Source: Puffinus mauretanicus
Taxonomy: Eukaryota > Chordata > Aves > Procellariiformes > Procellariidae
Assembly: GCA_023333565.1 (NCBI GenBank)
Contig: JAJKFH010003627.1
Coordinates: 6,863,501 to 6,927,500, forward strand
Direction: 5' to 3'
Length of the DNA: 64,000 nucleotides
The notes below the pieces were generated by a model. The model searched no databases. It saw only the letters and a program-made list of their open reading frames with translations, and was not told the DNA's origin. A program made the position numbers and the translations under genes. Shown here in pieces: positions 1 through 10,900 of this stretch; position 1 is the first letter of the stretch; each line of letters opens with the position of its first letter.

Positions 1-510
1 AAATTTGGGAGCAGTATGTATTGAATCACCCTCAATGTAATGAGGTGTGGAAAGAAGGGATTCAAAACAAAAAAAAAAAAAGGATAATGTGTGGGTGTTT
101 AGCTGAATGGCTTGGAATGGAATGACTGCATTTATTTACATCTAATATCGTTGGTATCTTCCTCAAAAATGAATCTTGTGTATAAATATGCCTAGTACGT
201 GCTTTCTTGGGAAAAATGGTGTGGTTACTAAGCTTGCCCTGGAAAATTAGATGAATAGGCTTTGTGTGTTTGCTGGCACAGTTGAAATGGTTACATTAGC
301 CACAAAGAGGTTAGCCCTAAGGAAAATCTCAGTTTCAAACTTTGAAAGCAGGAATAACTTTCTGCAAGCTTCCAGTTGGATGTTTTCAGTGGTGTCGGTG
401 GAGAGCCAGTCTGAAGTCTGCCTGGTTTAACTGGGTCAGTTGCCATGTTGTTAATAGCAAGAGTGCTGCAGAGGTTGAATAAACTGACATGTGCCGGTTT
501 TATATTTCAG

Positions 511-702
511 GAAAGCCAGTCGCTGCATGCAGCTTTGGAGGAGCTAAATAATACTGTAGTGGCGTACCAAAAGTTGAATGACATCAAGCTTCTAAATGTG
601 GATTCAACCGTTGGTAACCTTAGCCGGAGGGTTATGCTGTTGGAAAACTCTCCCCTTGCTGTGAATAATCTGGACAAAAGAGAGAACTTGTCTACTGGTG
701 TG
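511..702 (+). CDS. EFCAB14: EFCAB14 exon (coiled-coil segment)
   Basis: A pyrimidine-rich tract and TATATTTCAG precede the exon, and the donor GTAAGT begins at 703. The exon is 192 bp (64 codons), phase 0 at both ends. The heptad-like pattern LHAALEELNNTVVAYQKL suggests a coiled coil. Confidence 0.9.
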
Positions 703-3700
703 GTAAGTACTTGATGTCTGCTCAGGCTAGTAGTTTCAATCCTTTCTACACACTACAGATACAGCTTTTCAAACCTAACTAAAGAAAATGTCAGAATGAA
801 ACTTGAGACGCTTAGGATTTCATTTTAAAAGACTGGAATTTGCTCCGTATTTCTGAACAGATAACCAACGTTAAGAGTATCTCTGAAGTAGTCATTTCTT
901 CCCTGCAGAATATACAGAAAAATGTCCAAAACACTGTGACATTTAAGACTTGGGTGACTGCTTAATGGGGCGGGATTCACAAACCTCTTTAACTATGTTT
1001 TAGGAAGGCACTCTGGCATGTAAGGGGACTGTTAAGACCATTGAGGAGCTAGGTGGGCCTCTGGATTGTTCAGTAGTGCTTAAATGCTAAAAAAAAAAAA
1101 ATTAATACTAAATATGTTCGTAAATCCTTCCAGTGCTTTCTGTATGCCATACTGGGGCCAGTCTCTGAGAAGGTGTTCTGTATGTTTAGCAATGAGGAAC
1201 ATGCTGACGTTGCTGTGGTAAATTACATAACCCACCGTCTTCATATTTGTTCTAGCATGTATTTGCCCTGTTTTTTTCCTGCTTCATGCCTGCCAAATTT
1301 GAAGGAAAGAAACTCTATTGTAGAAAATAATAAGCACATGAATAAACTTGGCTCTCCTCCATTTTTCCTGTAGGGGAATGATGCAACTACCTCTCTAAAA
1401 GTAGAAAATGAAGATCAACTAGATAATGAAACTCATTCAAATAAAGAACTGAAGGTAAAGTAAGGAAACACAAATTACAGTGGATTAGTAGAGCATGTTA
1501 TTGTCTTTATGATAATGTTTTAACTAGGATGGAAGAAAAGTTGTAATAGTTTCAAGTCTTGCCATTCTGACTACCTATGGGATAATACAGCAGAGCTGCT
1601 GTAATATCCTTCTGTGCAGCTGAAGGAATCTTGGGAGGTTCAGACCATGGTCCAGTGGAACAGGGGACTCTGGCAGCCAGTTCACTGGCGTATCCATTGC
1701 CGTGCTCTCAGCAAAGCTAGCCCAACTATTGTGGGTTCACACTGCAAAGGGGGTTACGGCATTTACTCATGTTTAAAAACTTTTTTGGGTTGACTTAGAG
1801 AAATTTTGCCCTAGTGGAGTCTAGGAATTGATGAAAGCCGCCTCTCAGTAATGATCTGATGACTGGGTGTGAGCAAGTTTAACAGACTAACTGAACGGCC
1901 ATATTATGGGCTGGGGATAAGAGGCGGTGCTGCTGAGGTTAGTTTCCATCTTCTGGAAAGAAGGCAGGTGAGTGAACTGGCTACTCCGTCAGTTCTAGGC
2001 TTGGATTGATGTGAACTCAACCTATCATCTGGAACCTGCTCATAAAAAGAACAAAGGAGCTCCAGATTAAAAAATGTGGTGGTTTTATTTTGACAGGGAT
2101 GTAGTGACTCCAGCACTAAGATAGTCAGTACTGCAGACAAACATTTAAAACAATTATGTAATTCAATTAATGTATAAATGTTCGCTCCAAGTATGTTTGT
2201 TTCATATTATGATTTTTCAGAGTCTTGCTCATTTATATAAGAAATATGGAAATTAAATGTCAGATTCTTTTGAAATCAGTGTCTGCAAAATAGTTGCCTA
2301 CTTTTCAGGTGGAGGTACTGATTCTTTTATTCTCTTACAGACTATGTGAATTTATTCCTTACATCTTTCCATAGATTTTTTTTTTTTAATCATTTTAAAC
2401 TTGATCAGCCTGGAGACCTCCAAGTCACTCAAAAGTACTTACATATTTTAAATTACTTCTTTTCCTGATCTTCTCCATCTATTGAAGGGGTGCTTTTTAA
2501 GAAATTTTTTTTCTACATATGCAGGAAACAGGAAATAGAGATTCTCAGGTATCAAAACTAAGAGAGAAGCTTCAGCTGATCAATGCTCTCACAGGCAAGC
2601 CGGAAAATGACAGACCCATTGAGACATCAAAGAATGGTAAGAATGTCGTAGAATAGTAATCCATAAACCTGAAGGTTCCTTTGTAATTCAAAGGATAACT
2701 AATGAAGGTGGATAAATTAGACTGTTCCTTAAGATTTTTTGTGAAGATTATTTCAATTAAGGTGGTAGGAAACTTGATGGTTCTAAAACAGAAAACTATA
2801 TATGACTACAAAATTTTGAAGGTGGCTTTCCATGTGTATAGCAGGATTCACATGCATCAATAGCTTGTATTTGAAGGCATACAATGATTAACTTGTAGAA
2901 ATTTATACCCAGTAACATCTATTTTTGCTTTTTCAAAACCCAAGTGTAACATAGAGGAAAGGTCTGCATCTCTGCTGACTTGTCTCAGTTCTATACTTTT
3001 GCTGTATATATTCAGGTAGTGCTGAAGATCTGAAATACTTTATTACAGTAGAACTGTGCTTGTTGTTAATTTGCTAATCAGCAACTTGGAAGTTTAGACC
3101 TTGCTGTTGGTGAAGATAGATACCTGCATTGACAAGGTGAAAACAACCCAGGTGGGCAGATGTAATTTGCTTAATGAAGCTTGTTCAGCACTTTTAGACT
3201 GGGAAGCAGAAAGCACTTCCAAGTCATTCTTTGTATGGGGCTTACAAATACACATGTCCTAGTAGAGCATGAAAGATTAAAGCTGTATAACTGTCAAAAA
3301 AAAGTTTCCTTCCTTCTGTTTTTCCAGTTATTGGTAAAAGGGGACAACACCGCTGTATTCTAAAATGATTTTTCAGCATTGTTATCCCATACAGCATCTG
3401 TGATGCAAAAAAAAAAAAAAATTAATTCGTTTTATTGGATTTTTTTCTTGTTTCTGCTAATTGTAATTCTGTGGAATTAGGAAGACTAATAGAAATTGTT
3501 TTGTAACAGTTGAAAGTAGTCTGAGTACTACAGCAAAGCCCACAGACCTTTCAAGGCTGGCTTCAAGGTCAGCTGATGACAACACAGAGGGTAACGGACA
3601 GCTGAGACATCTGTCCTTACCAGGAATTTCCAGCATCGAAGGTATGTCCTTTCTAGGCTGACCTTTCCTTTTTCTGAATATTTCATGTACATGATCAGGA

Positions 3701-4675
3701 GACGATCAGTATAACTGGAATTATGATAGCGTATCTGGGCGTTCTGGGAGAAGTGAGGTCAGTTTTAAAAGCTTGAGAACTATGGACTTTTTTTAAAAAA
3801 AAAAAAATTAAACAAACCACCAAACCTAAAAGAAAAGACTAGCATGTAAAAGAAAGGAAACTGGGATTTAAACAGGAAGTGTGCTTTATAAGTGAATTGT
3901 AATTGTTTTGAGTGCCAAAGTATTATACCAAGTGCCCCAGAGATTGAGAGAGAGAAGGTCAGAATTAGGGTGCTGAAGGAAAAAGAAGTAGGTGTGAGTG
4001 TGTATGTTTTGGGGTTGTTTTTTTTCTTTATTTTTTTTTAAGAGAACGCTGCCTGGTCAAATGAATGGTTTCTGGATCTTGCTGTTCAGTCTCTTCAGCT
4101 ACTGAAAGGGCAGTGCTTTGCATCAGGAAATGAACAGACACTTTTCCCTTTATATCATCTGTGCTGTTGGTATAGCAACAGTCATTCAGCACTTGCTTTT
4201 GTGGAGGATAACTTCATCTGTATGCAGTTAGTGGTTGTAGAATGGGCTATTAGTCATGGCCAGAAATAGGGATTTTTTTTTTTCCAGATTTAATGTAATT
4301 TAATCCAGAAATGTTCATGCTTTTTTCTCCTAAACTGTTACTGACAGCTTGCAACAATGCAGAAGGCAAGATACATACTTGGATCTGCTTTGTTTAATCA
4401 CTAGGTAGTAAGACATAGTGCAGTAAAACTGGAAGAGCAGCTTATAGGATATTCCTGTGTACTTAAAGGAGCTACTTTTAAATCCTTTTCTCTTTGCAGA
4501 TCTTCAGAATTTGTTTGAAAAAGCAACTGAAGATGCTTATGGAAAACTATCATATGAAGATCTTCAAAAGCTGCTTGGCTCTACAGCCCAAGAGTCGCAG
4601 AGCTTTAAGAAATTTGACACAGATGGAGATGAGAAATACTCATTACAAGAACTGAGATTAGCCTTAGGTGTATAG
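511..4675 (+). CDS. EFCAB14: EFCAB14, C-terminal part (gene enters from the left edge)
   Basis: Five spliced exons (511-702, 1374-1454, 2525-2636, 3510-3641, 4500-4675) join in frame to give the last 230 residues of a protein I recognise as EF-hand calcium-binding domain protein 14 (KIAA0494). The first exon reads as coiled coil (ESQSLHAALEELNN...). The middle is a low-complexity Ser/Thr/Asn/Glu-rich linker. The last exon carries a degenerate first EF-hand (LFEKATEDAYGKLSYEDLQ) and a canonical second loop, DTDGDEKYSLQE, at 4616-4651, with Asp at positions 1, 3 and 5 and Glu at 12. All junctions have GT/AG sites and compatible phases (0, 0, 1, 1). The family is about 495 aa with an N-terminal membrane segment, so roughly the first half lies outside the window. 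Its cellular role is poorly known. Being followed on the same strand by ATPAF1 is the conserved vertebrate order and supports the call. Confidence 0.93.
1374..1454 (+). CDS. EFCAB14: EFCAB14 exon (acidic linker)
   Basis: The acceptor is TTTTTCCTGTAG and the donor GTAAAG. The exon is 81 bp (27 codons), phase 0/0. It encodes an Asn/Glu/Asp-rich linker starting GNDATTSLKVENED. It is too short to be seen as an isolated open frame and was located by splice sites and phase. Confidence 0.82.
2525..2636 (+). CDS. EFCAB14: EFCAB14 exon (linker)
   Basis: The acceptor is CATATGCAG and the donor GTAAGA. The exon is 112 bp and leaves one base that is completed by the next exon to a Val codon. It encodes ETGNRDSQVSKLREKLQLIN and the following residues, which look like a short amphipathic helix and then a polar linker. 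Confidence 0.85.
3510..3641 (+). CDS. EFCAB14: EFCAB14 exon (Ser/Thr-rich linker)
   Basis: The acceptor is TTTTGTAACAG and the donor GTATGT. The exon is 132 bp; its phase fits the preceding exon (one base carried in) and the EF-hand exon (one base carried out, making an Asp codon). It encodes a Ser/Thr-rich stretch ending LRHLSLPGISSIE. Confidence 0.86.
4500..4675 (+). CDS. EFCAB14: EFCAB14 terminal exon with EF-hands and stop
   Basis: The acceptor is TTCTCTTTGCAG. The exon encodes 58 residues ending in LRLALGV and the stop TAG at 4673-4675. The second EF loop keeps all calcium-coordinating positions; the first is degenerate and probably does not bind calcium. Confidence 0.93.
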
Positions 4676-4998
4676 GATATATATTTAGAAATGTGATATT
4701 GATGGATGCTACTGTAGCTAAAGGAAACTATGGGACATGAAAAACTACGTCTGCACTTTCCCAGTGTTTTACTGATCTTCGGAGCTAAATTACTGTACAC
4801 ATTGCCACCTCTTTTTTTGTTTGCATTTATTGAAAAGAAATTTACAAATTTATATGTCGATAGGACATAATACTGGGACTGTGTTAAAATCCAGAAAATT
4901 CCCAAACTTGGAAACATTTTCCTTTCATCTTTCCTTTTCAAGGGAGTTCTTGTTTTTAATTTAAAATGTGTACATACTAAAATAAAACTATGGTTTTA
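4676..4998 (+). other. EFCAB14: EFCAB14 3' UTR with poly(A) signal
   Basis: The untranslated tail runs from the stop at 4675 to an AATAAA at 4981-4986, followed by T-rich sequence. It is about 320 bp. The exact cleavage point, about 15-25 bases after the signal, is inferred. Confidence 0.7.
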
Positions 4999-6680
4999 TA
5001 TTTCACTGAAATTTGCCTTAAATTAGAGAGCTGCACTTTATGTAGAGCAGAAAGAAATCTGTCTTGTAAAGATGGGCTTCTTCTGCTTGCAAATGTTTGA
5101 GATAGAGTAGATTATGCATATTTAAGGGGAAGTTTCTGTCAGGGCCTGTGTTGGTAGTAAGCTGTTTACGATGAGAGACTGAGCCGAAAAGGGATGGTTA
5201 AGAGCTTCAGCTAAATTTCTAATTTTGGCTGAGTATATCCATGAATTAGTTTGGACTCGCTCAGAGGAAAGCAGGAGTGGTAAATCATGCCCATCTATAG
5301 CAGGATTTATTTTTAGAGGATAGAATTGAAAGTGTTTTTATATCATGAGCCTACAGGAGCAATTACCTACCAAGTGCTTGGGTTTTCACTTCAGCATTCT
5401 TTTAGCTTTGCTGTATTGCATCCAGATTATTTTGTGAGATAAGCCTATCTATTTTTTTAAAAAAAGAAAGCTATTGAAGAACTTTTAACAGATGCGTTAA
5501 GAGGTAAGTCTACAACGTAGCCTGCTGAGTAGCAGCTGAATAGTTCATGCCTCGGGTATGATCAGCAGTGTGCTGACAGTCTCACTGACTGGTTGCTGGA
5601 GATCTTTTGAACAGGGTTGCTGGTGCTGCCGGTTTCTTCCATCTGCTGTTGTTGGGGTCACTCCGATGAAGTGCCCCGAGTAAACCTCCTGGTCACTAGG
5701 AGTGTGAGCAGCTGGGGAAGGCCCAGAGTAGACTGTGGGCTGTTTCCTGACTAATGTGAACATGATCACTTCTTGGTACCTTTACCTTTTGTGTTCTCAC
5801 CAACAGAAGAATGTAAAAAGCAGGATAGGAGCATGCAATCGCATCGGTGTTCTCTACCGATGCATGCTTTGTAAGTGAGGTTTCTTTATTATAGAGGAAC
5901 TTAAGGGTTTGTTTATACTAGTGGATCTAAACACAGAGTGTTTCTGGAACGTAGAAAATGACTTTTGCAGAAGGGATTCTCTTGCAGGCTAGATCAGGGC
6001 CAAGTCGGATGATTTTGCTCACAAATACTACTGATCTTGTTGGGAGGTTTTTTTTTTTTCACGATTAGTGAATTGAAGTTGCCCACCTCGCTGAAACATC
6101 AGTTTATGTGGAAGTCGGTTCATAATTGTTGACTTTTATATAGCTTGAGACTGGATGTTTTAAGAAAAATTGTATTCTGCAGTATGAATCGGTGAAGGAA
6201 CGTACAAAATGGAACCCTGTTACTCATTGCCTAGGCTTCTATCACTGTTGCTCTTCTATCCTGTTTGGGTAATGCAGATGTGACCCAATATGGAGTTGCT
6301 TTTGATGTGACATCTGAAATACAGTATTTAAAAACAAAACAAAACCAACCAACCTTGGCTTTTGAGAGGACAAGAAGCCAACGCTTGCTTCTTGCCACTT
6401 CCCACACCCTTTTATACACTACTGTATAATTCCTTAACCAAATAAAAAACACTAGCAATAAAATGTAACCATTCTGGTATCTTATTTGTACATACTGTAT
6501 CATAGCCATATGCCAGAGTTTGCAAAATATTTTTGGACGTTTGATTTGTACGGAATTTAACTTACCTTAAAATTTAAGGGATTATTGTATTGCCATGTGA
6601 ATCTATTAGTGTTTTGTTTTGTTGCAGTCTGCTTTACTTTTAGAAGGCTCTTCAACAGCAACAGTGAAACTGTCAGCTAG
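4999..6680. other. Intergenic, AT-rich; no gene seen
   Basis: This is the spacer between EFCAB14 and the ATPAF1 CpG island. I see no spliced gene or recognisable repeat. One short perfect hairpin lies at 5841-5863. In mammals the small gene TEX38 sits next to the ATPAF1 promoter; none of the open frames here looks like it. Confidence 0.6.
5841..5863. repeat. Perfect inverted repeat (8-bp arms, 7-base loop)
   Basis: GCATCGGT (5841-5848) faces ACCGATGC (5856-5863) across a seven-base spacer. Copies of the self-complementary hexamer GCATGC flank the structure at 5831-5836 and 5862-5867. Confidence 0.75.
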
Positions 6681-6684
6681 AGAC

Positions 6685-7940
6685 AGCGTGTGCCGCTCCA
6701 GCCGCCCGCGGCCGAGGAGCCGAGCTGGTCAGTAATTGGCAGTAGGGCACAGCTGTCCAGTGGTGCTGCTTAATTTGCATGTCAGAGCATAGTGGATCGC
6801 TAATTGCTGTAGTCGCTGTTGTAGGATGGGCTTGTGCTATCAATTTAACAAAACCCGGCCATCCCTGAGTACAGCGGTCGCTGCTGTTTGGCTGGGGTGG
6901 CCGGTAGCGGTGTGCTGCAGGCCCGGAGCTCCGCTCCCCGGCCAGCCGCTCCCGTCTGCGCAGGTGTTCTGCTGCGCTGCTGGTCTCCATCTTGCATGCT
7001 TTCCGAAGCCCCGATGCCGGGTGTTGGCAGGCTTCCTCCCCCGTGTTTTATTCAGGCTGCAGATGGCAGAGGGCATAAAAGCCACCGGCGAAGCAAATAC
7101 ACTCGTCCGGATCCGCGCCCGCAGGCGGCGGGCGTCCCCAGGGGCAGGGGCGGCCAGCCCGAGGAGGTCGCCCGCTTCTGCGGGGCGTCAGCCCTAGAGA
7201 TAAAATGTGATGTCTGAAATCAGATTAATCAGTGAGAGCTGACAGGTCTGCGAGCGGCGGCTGGGGCCGTAGCTGATACTTGCTGGTGCGCTGTGATTCT
7301 TGGGTTCGTTTTCAGGCCGTATTTGTGTCTTTTGGGTGACTCCTGCGTGGGGACCACCTGTGTCTTTCAGTTCAGTTACTGACCTGTACAAGGAGCGGAG
7401 CCGCACCGTGCTGGGCGTGCGTGGCGCTTCTCTGCTCCGCTGGGTTTGAGCTACGGCACTCCACGCCTTTTGTCATGTAACGCGACTTTTAATTTATCTA
7501 AATAAAAGTTCATTTTCAGTGTGCGTCTCCGGCCTTTTCATTCCGGGGGCGGAACGGCGGGGCGGGACGGCGCGGCGGGCGGAGCGCTGCGGCGGACGGA
7601 CCGGGACGGACCGGGCGCCATGGCGGGGCCGCTGCTGCAGGCCTGGGGGCTGGGGGCGGCCCTGCGGAGCCGCGCCGCTCTCCGCCCGCTGGGGCTGCTG
7701 GCCCCGCCGTGCCGGGAGGTGGCGGGGCCGGGGCCGGGGTCGGGGTCCGGCGAGGCGGCGCTGGAGGAGAACCCCTTCTACGGGAAGTACCGACACAAGA
7801 TCCAGGAGCTGCGCAGGTGCGGGGGGCCGGGCCCTGAGGAGAAAGAAGGGGGCAGGAGGGCGGGCAGGGGGGGGCGGTTTTTGGGGAGAAGGCGTGCTTG
7901 GGGAGCCGTTTTTTGGGGGGGAGAAGGGAGGTCATTTTTA
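6685..7940 (+). promoter_or_regulatory. ATPAF1: CpG island and ATPAF1 promoter
   Basis: GC content and CpG frequency rise sharply from about 6690 and peak across 7540-7930, over the first ATPAF1 exon. There are GC boxes (GGGGCGGAAC near 7548 and GGGGCGGGAC near 7559) and no convincing TATA box upstream of the start codon. This is typical of a housekeeping vertebrate promoter. The transcription start is probably near 7540-7600 (inferred). Confidence 0.7.
7620..7816 (+). CDS. ATPAF1: ATPAF1 exon 1 (targeting peptide, start codon)
   Basis: The exon encodes the mitochondrial leader, a Gly/Pro-rich low-complexity stretch (GPGPGSGSG), and the start of the conserved domain, [16 protein letters not shown]. 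It ends in AG before the donor GTGCGG (phase 2). Very high GC is expected here because it sits in the CpG island. Confidence 0.93.
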
Positions 7941-10900
7941 GCTTTGTGCCCTTATGAGAAAACGAATTCGTTTAGGCTAAACACTGCCTTGAAATTCATT
8001 CGTTGCCACCAAGTCGGTGAAGAGAGTCGTCTCCCAACACGATCAGCTTGATGAGAGATTGTTTTACTAATAAGAAATTAAAACTTTAAGTTAAGAACGT
8101 GAATCAGTACCACAGTAAACATTTTAAAAGGCCAAATGGTGTTAATCATCCAGGACTGTTAATAGTCCCTTTTCGATTCAGATCCAGTCCAGATGTGTTT
8201 GAATCCCGTATGGAAAAAAGAAATGAAGTGAAAAAGCAGCCTGTGGGATATTCCAATCAAGGGGAATTTATCAGATGCATGGAGGAAAAGGCAAGGCCAA
8301 TTTTCTTTGTAATTCACATGTATTAAAGCTATAATGTCATTTATATAGGATCAGCATAATGCTACAAACATACAACGTTCCTGTTAGTAAGGAGCCCCAG
8401 AATTTCACACACTGGTGGCTAAAAATATTGTTCTGTATTCCAGCATACTATTTTGCTATTTTTTAGGCTGTAAATTCTGTGCTTGAGGCCTCATTGAAGT
8501 GTTCAATTCTTTCCAGATTAGTTTGGCGGGATGGAGTGACATGATCTTGCATTTATCATTTTGTAGTGAATGAAAGAAAGCTGTTCAATAATATTGGATC
8601 CAAAATGCATAATAGTTCGCTTTAATCCTTTCTGATCTTGAAATTAACAATTCACATTAAGTTACTCATCTTCTTATTTTCCTAAACAATATTTTATTTG
8701 AATAAAATGCACTGCAGCAATCTCTGCGTGTCTTAAATTTGAGCTCATACTCAGGAGATCTTGTCAGCAGGCATGTTATGCATGGCAGGGAAGGCAAATA
8801 AATGGTATTAAAGCATCAGCTATAAAAACTAAAGAATGTTTTCTTCTAGGCAGAAGGCTTGGGCACAAAGACATCAAAAGGAGGTTTCACAAAAGATAAG
8901 GTAAGGGAAGCAAACCTTAATGTTAGGAGGGGACTTGCTGGCAAATCGAGGATGTAGATTAACTTGTATTGCTACCATCAGTGCTTCAGCCAAGAGGTTC
9001 CTGAGATAAAACTAATGTTCCTTATGCTGCACTTGAGTATAAGATACTCATTTACTATTGGGATCATGTTCAAGTCTTAAAACTCCCAGCAGTCTGTTTT
9101 TTTATTATCCAGTCCTTTCTCTTTTGACATCCTGGAAGTTCCTACTAGTTAGGGGATCTGTGCTGAATGCTGACAGTAATAAATTGAAAGGGTTAAGCTG
9201 CCTGTACAGCATGTAAATATATTTCCAAAGATCAGCCAGCAGAGGGACAAGAGAATGGTTTTATTCTTTCACGTTCTTGTATTTTGGCAAACTTTCTGTG
9301 TAAATCTGCCAACAGAGTATGTGTCTGAGAGGGCTGAAGGGGAAAGGCTGCAGCTCCTCTTGCAGCTTCAGTAGAGATCTGCAGAACTGGAGCGAAGTGT
9401 GTTCCGTGTCCTGACAGAATCTCTTTAGTGTGTGAATCCACTTCTCAGTGTGTTACTGTTTATGATTTACTAGTTTCTTTGGCAATTCAGAGGACTAAGT
9501 CCCATTGTAAATTGAATTAAGTTCCTCTGGCTTGGTTTTGTTCTCTGTAATTGCATCCATTCATTCTGGATTCTCACTTGAATCAGAGAACTGTCATCAT
9601 GCCAAATTCCTTATGTTTTCTCTTGCAGACGCTTGATTCGATTCTTAATGTTGAGATGGTGAAAGAAAAATCAGTGGAGGAGATAAAACAGGTGATGGAT
9701 TTAAATGGAATAAAGTTTGCTCCCCATTTATGCTTAGTAGTAATCTACATGTGAGGATGGAAATTTTACTTGACTGAAAAATAAAACATGGCTATGGATG
9801 TATATTTATAAAAAGCACATTCATATGCAAATCAACAGTAGAAGATAAAGTTTTCTCCATATAGGTAAGTCCACCTAGGATGTACCCACTTGATAAATAA
9901 TACATCTGGACTTGATTGCTCAAAAACTGTCTCTATTGTAATTCTTATTGTTGCCATTTGATGTGTAGCAGTTGAATTGGCATCAGCAAGCTCCTGTCAG
10001 GTTTGAAGCCAGGTAAAGGGAAACCCTAGCAGTAGCTCATGTGGATTATGCTACCTCTGTTCTGCAGGAATAAAAACAAAGCTTTTGCCATCTTCTATCT
10101 TTGCTTGCACTGTCACTCAGGAGTCTCTGTACCCCTACTAAAGATGGTTAGGGTAAGAAGGAGGTGGGTGGGTCTGTTTGTTTGTTTGAAGAACAGTGTC
10201 AATCGAGTTATTCTCCCTAATATCTGCTTGGCTTTGCACTGTGTTCCCTATTATCTAGTTACAAGTCACATCTGTTCCACATTTCTGATGTAGCTTGAGT
10301 TGGATCTGGTATTTTTTTTCCTAATCAGACTGTATGCCAAGAGGCTTTATGTAGGCATGATCATTTAAGGGGAGCAGCACATATGAAGGAGCCTTCTGGC
10401 ATGACTTGGAGAGGAGAAATCTAGCTGCTTTCCTGGTAGCTCGAGAACATTATAGAAGTGGTTATGTGCTCTGCAGCGGATGGTGTGCGACCAGTTATAG
10501 CAGGGAGTGCATTTGATAACTCATGAGTTTCCTTCGAGTTCCTCTATTTCCGTTTCATTGATTAAACATTTTACTGACAATTCTCATTAGTTATGTAGGA
10601 CTGGGGAAGAGCAACTGAGAGTGTCCTGGACTCTGGGCTTTTACTTGTACTTGTCTGTTTATTAAGGACTTTGAGCTTTTATGTTGGTTTTGCCATCCTG
10701 CTGTGGTGAAGAAAAAGATTGTGAACACAGAGGAGCATTATGCAAAGTCTTGTCTTCTGTTGAAAACGTTTTGTATGTTCTTTATTAAAAAAAAACAAAC
10801 AAAAAACCCACAAACAAACAAAAAAACCCAAACAAACCCTCTAGAAATCATTAGTGTGATTGTTGGGAAAAATGTAAGAAGCGCTTCTGATGGCTAGTAA

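Noticed and set aside
7516..7935. 139-codon minus-strand frame opposite ATPAF1 exon 1
   Set aside because: It is an antisense shadow of a GC-rich coding exon and its flank, dominated by Pro and Ala.
8291..8326. Reading ATPAF1 exon 2 on to the GT at 8309 or the stop at 8326
   Set aside because: The added residues ARPIFF... do not fit the family, whereas the GC donor at 8291 joins the conserved blocks exactly.
10787..10841. A-rich stretch with AAAC words in ATPAF1 intron 4
   Set aside because: It is simple low-complexity sequence, with no SINE body or target-site duplication seen.
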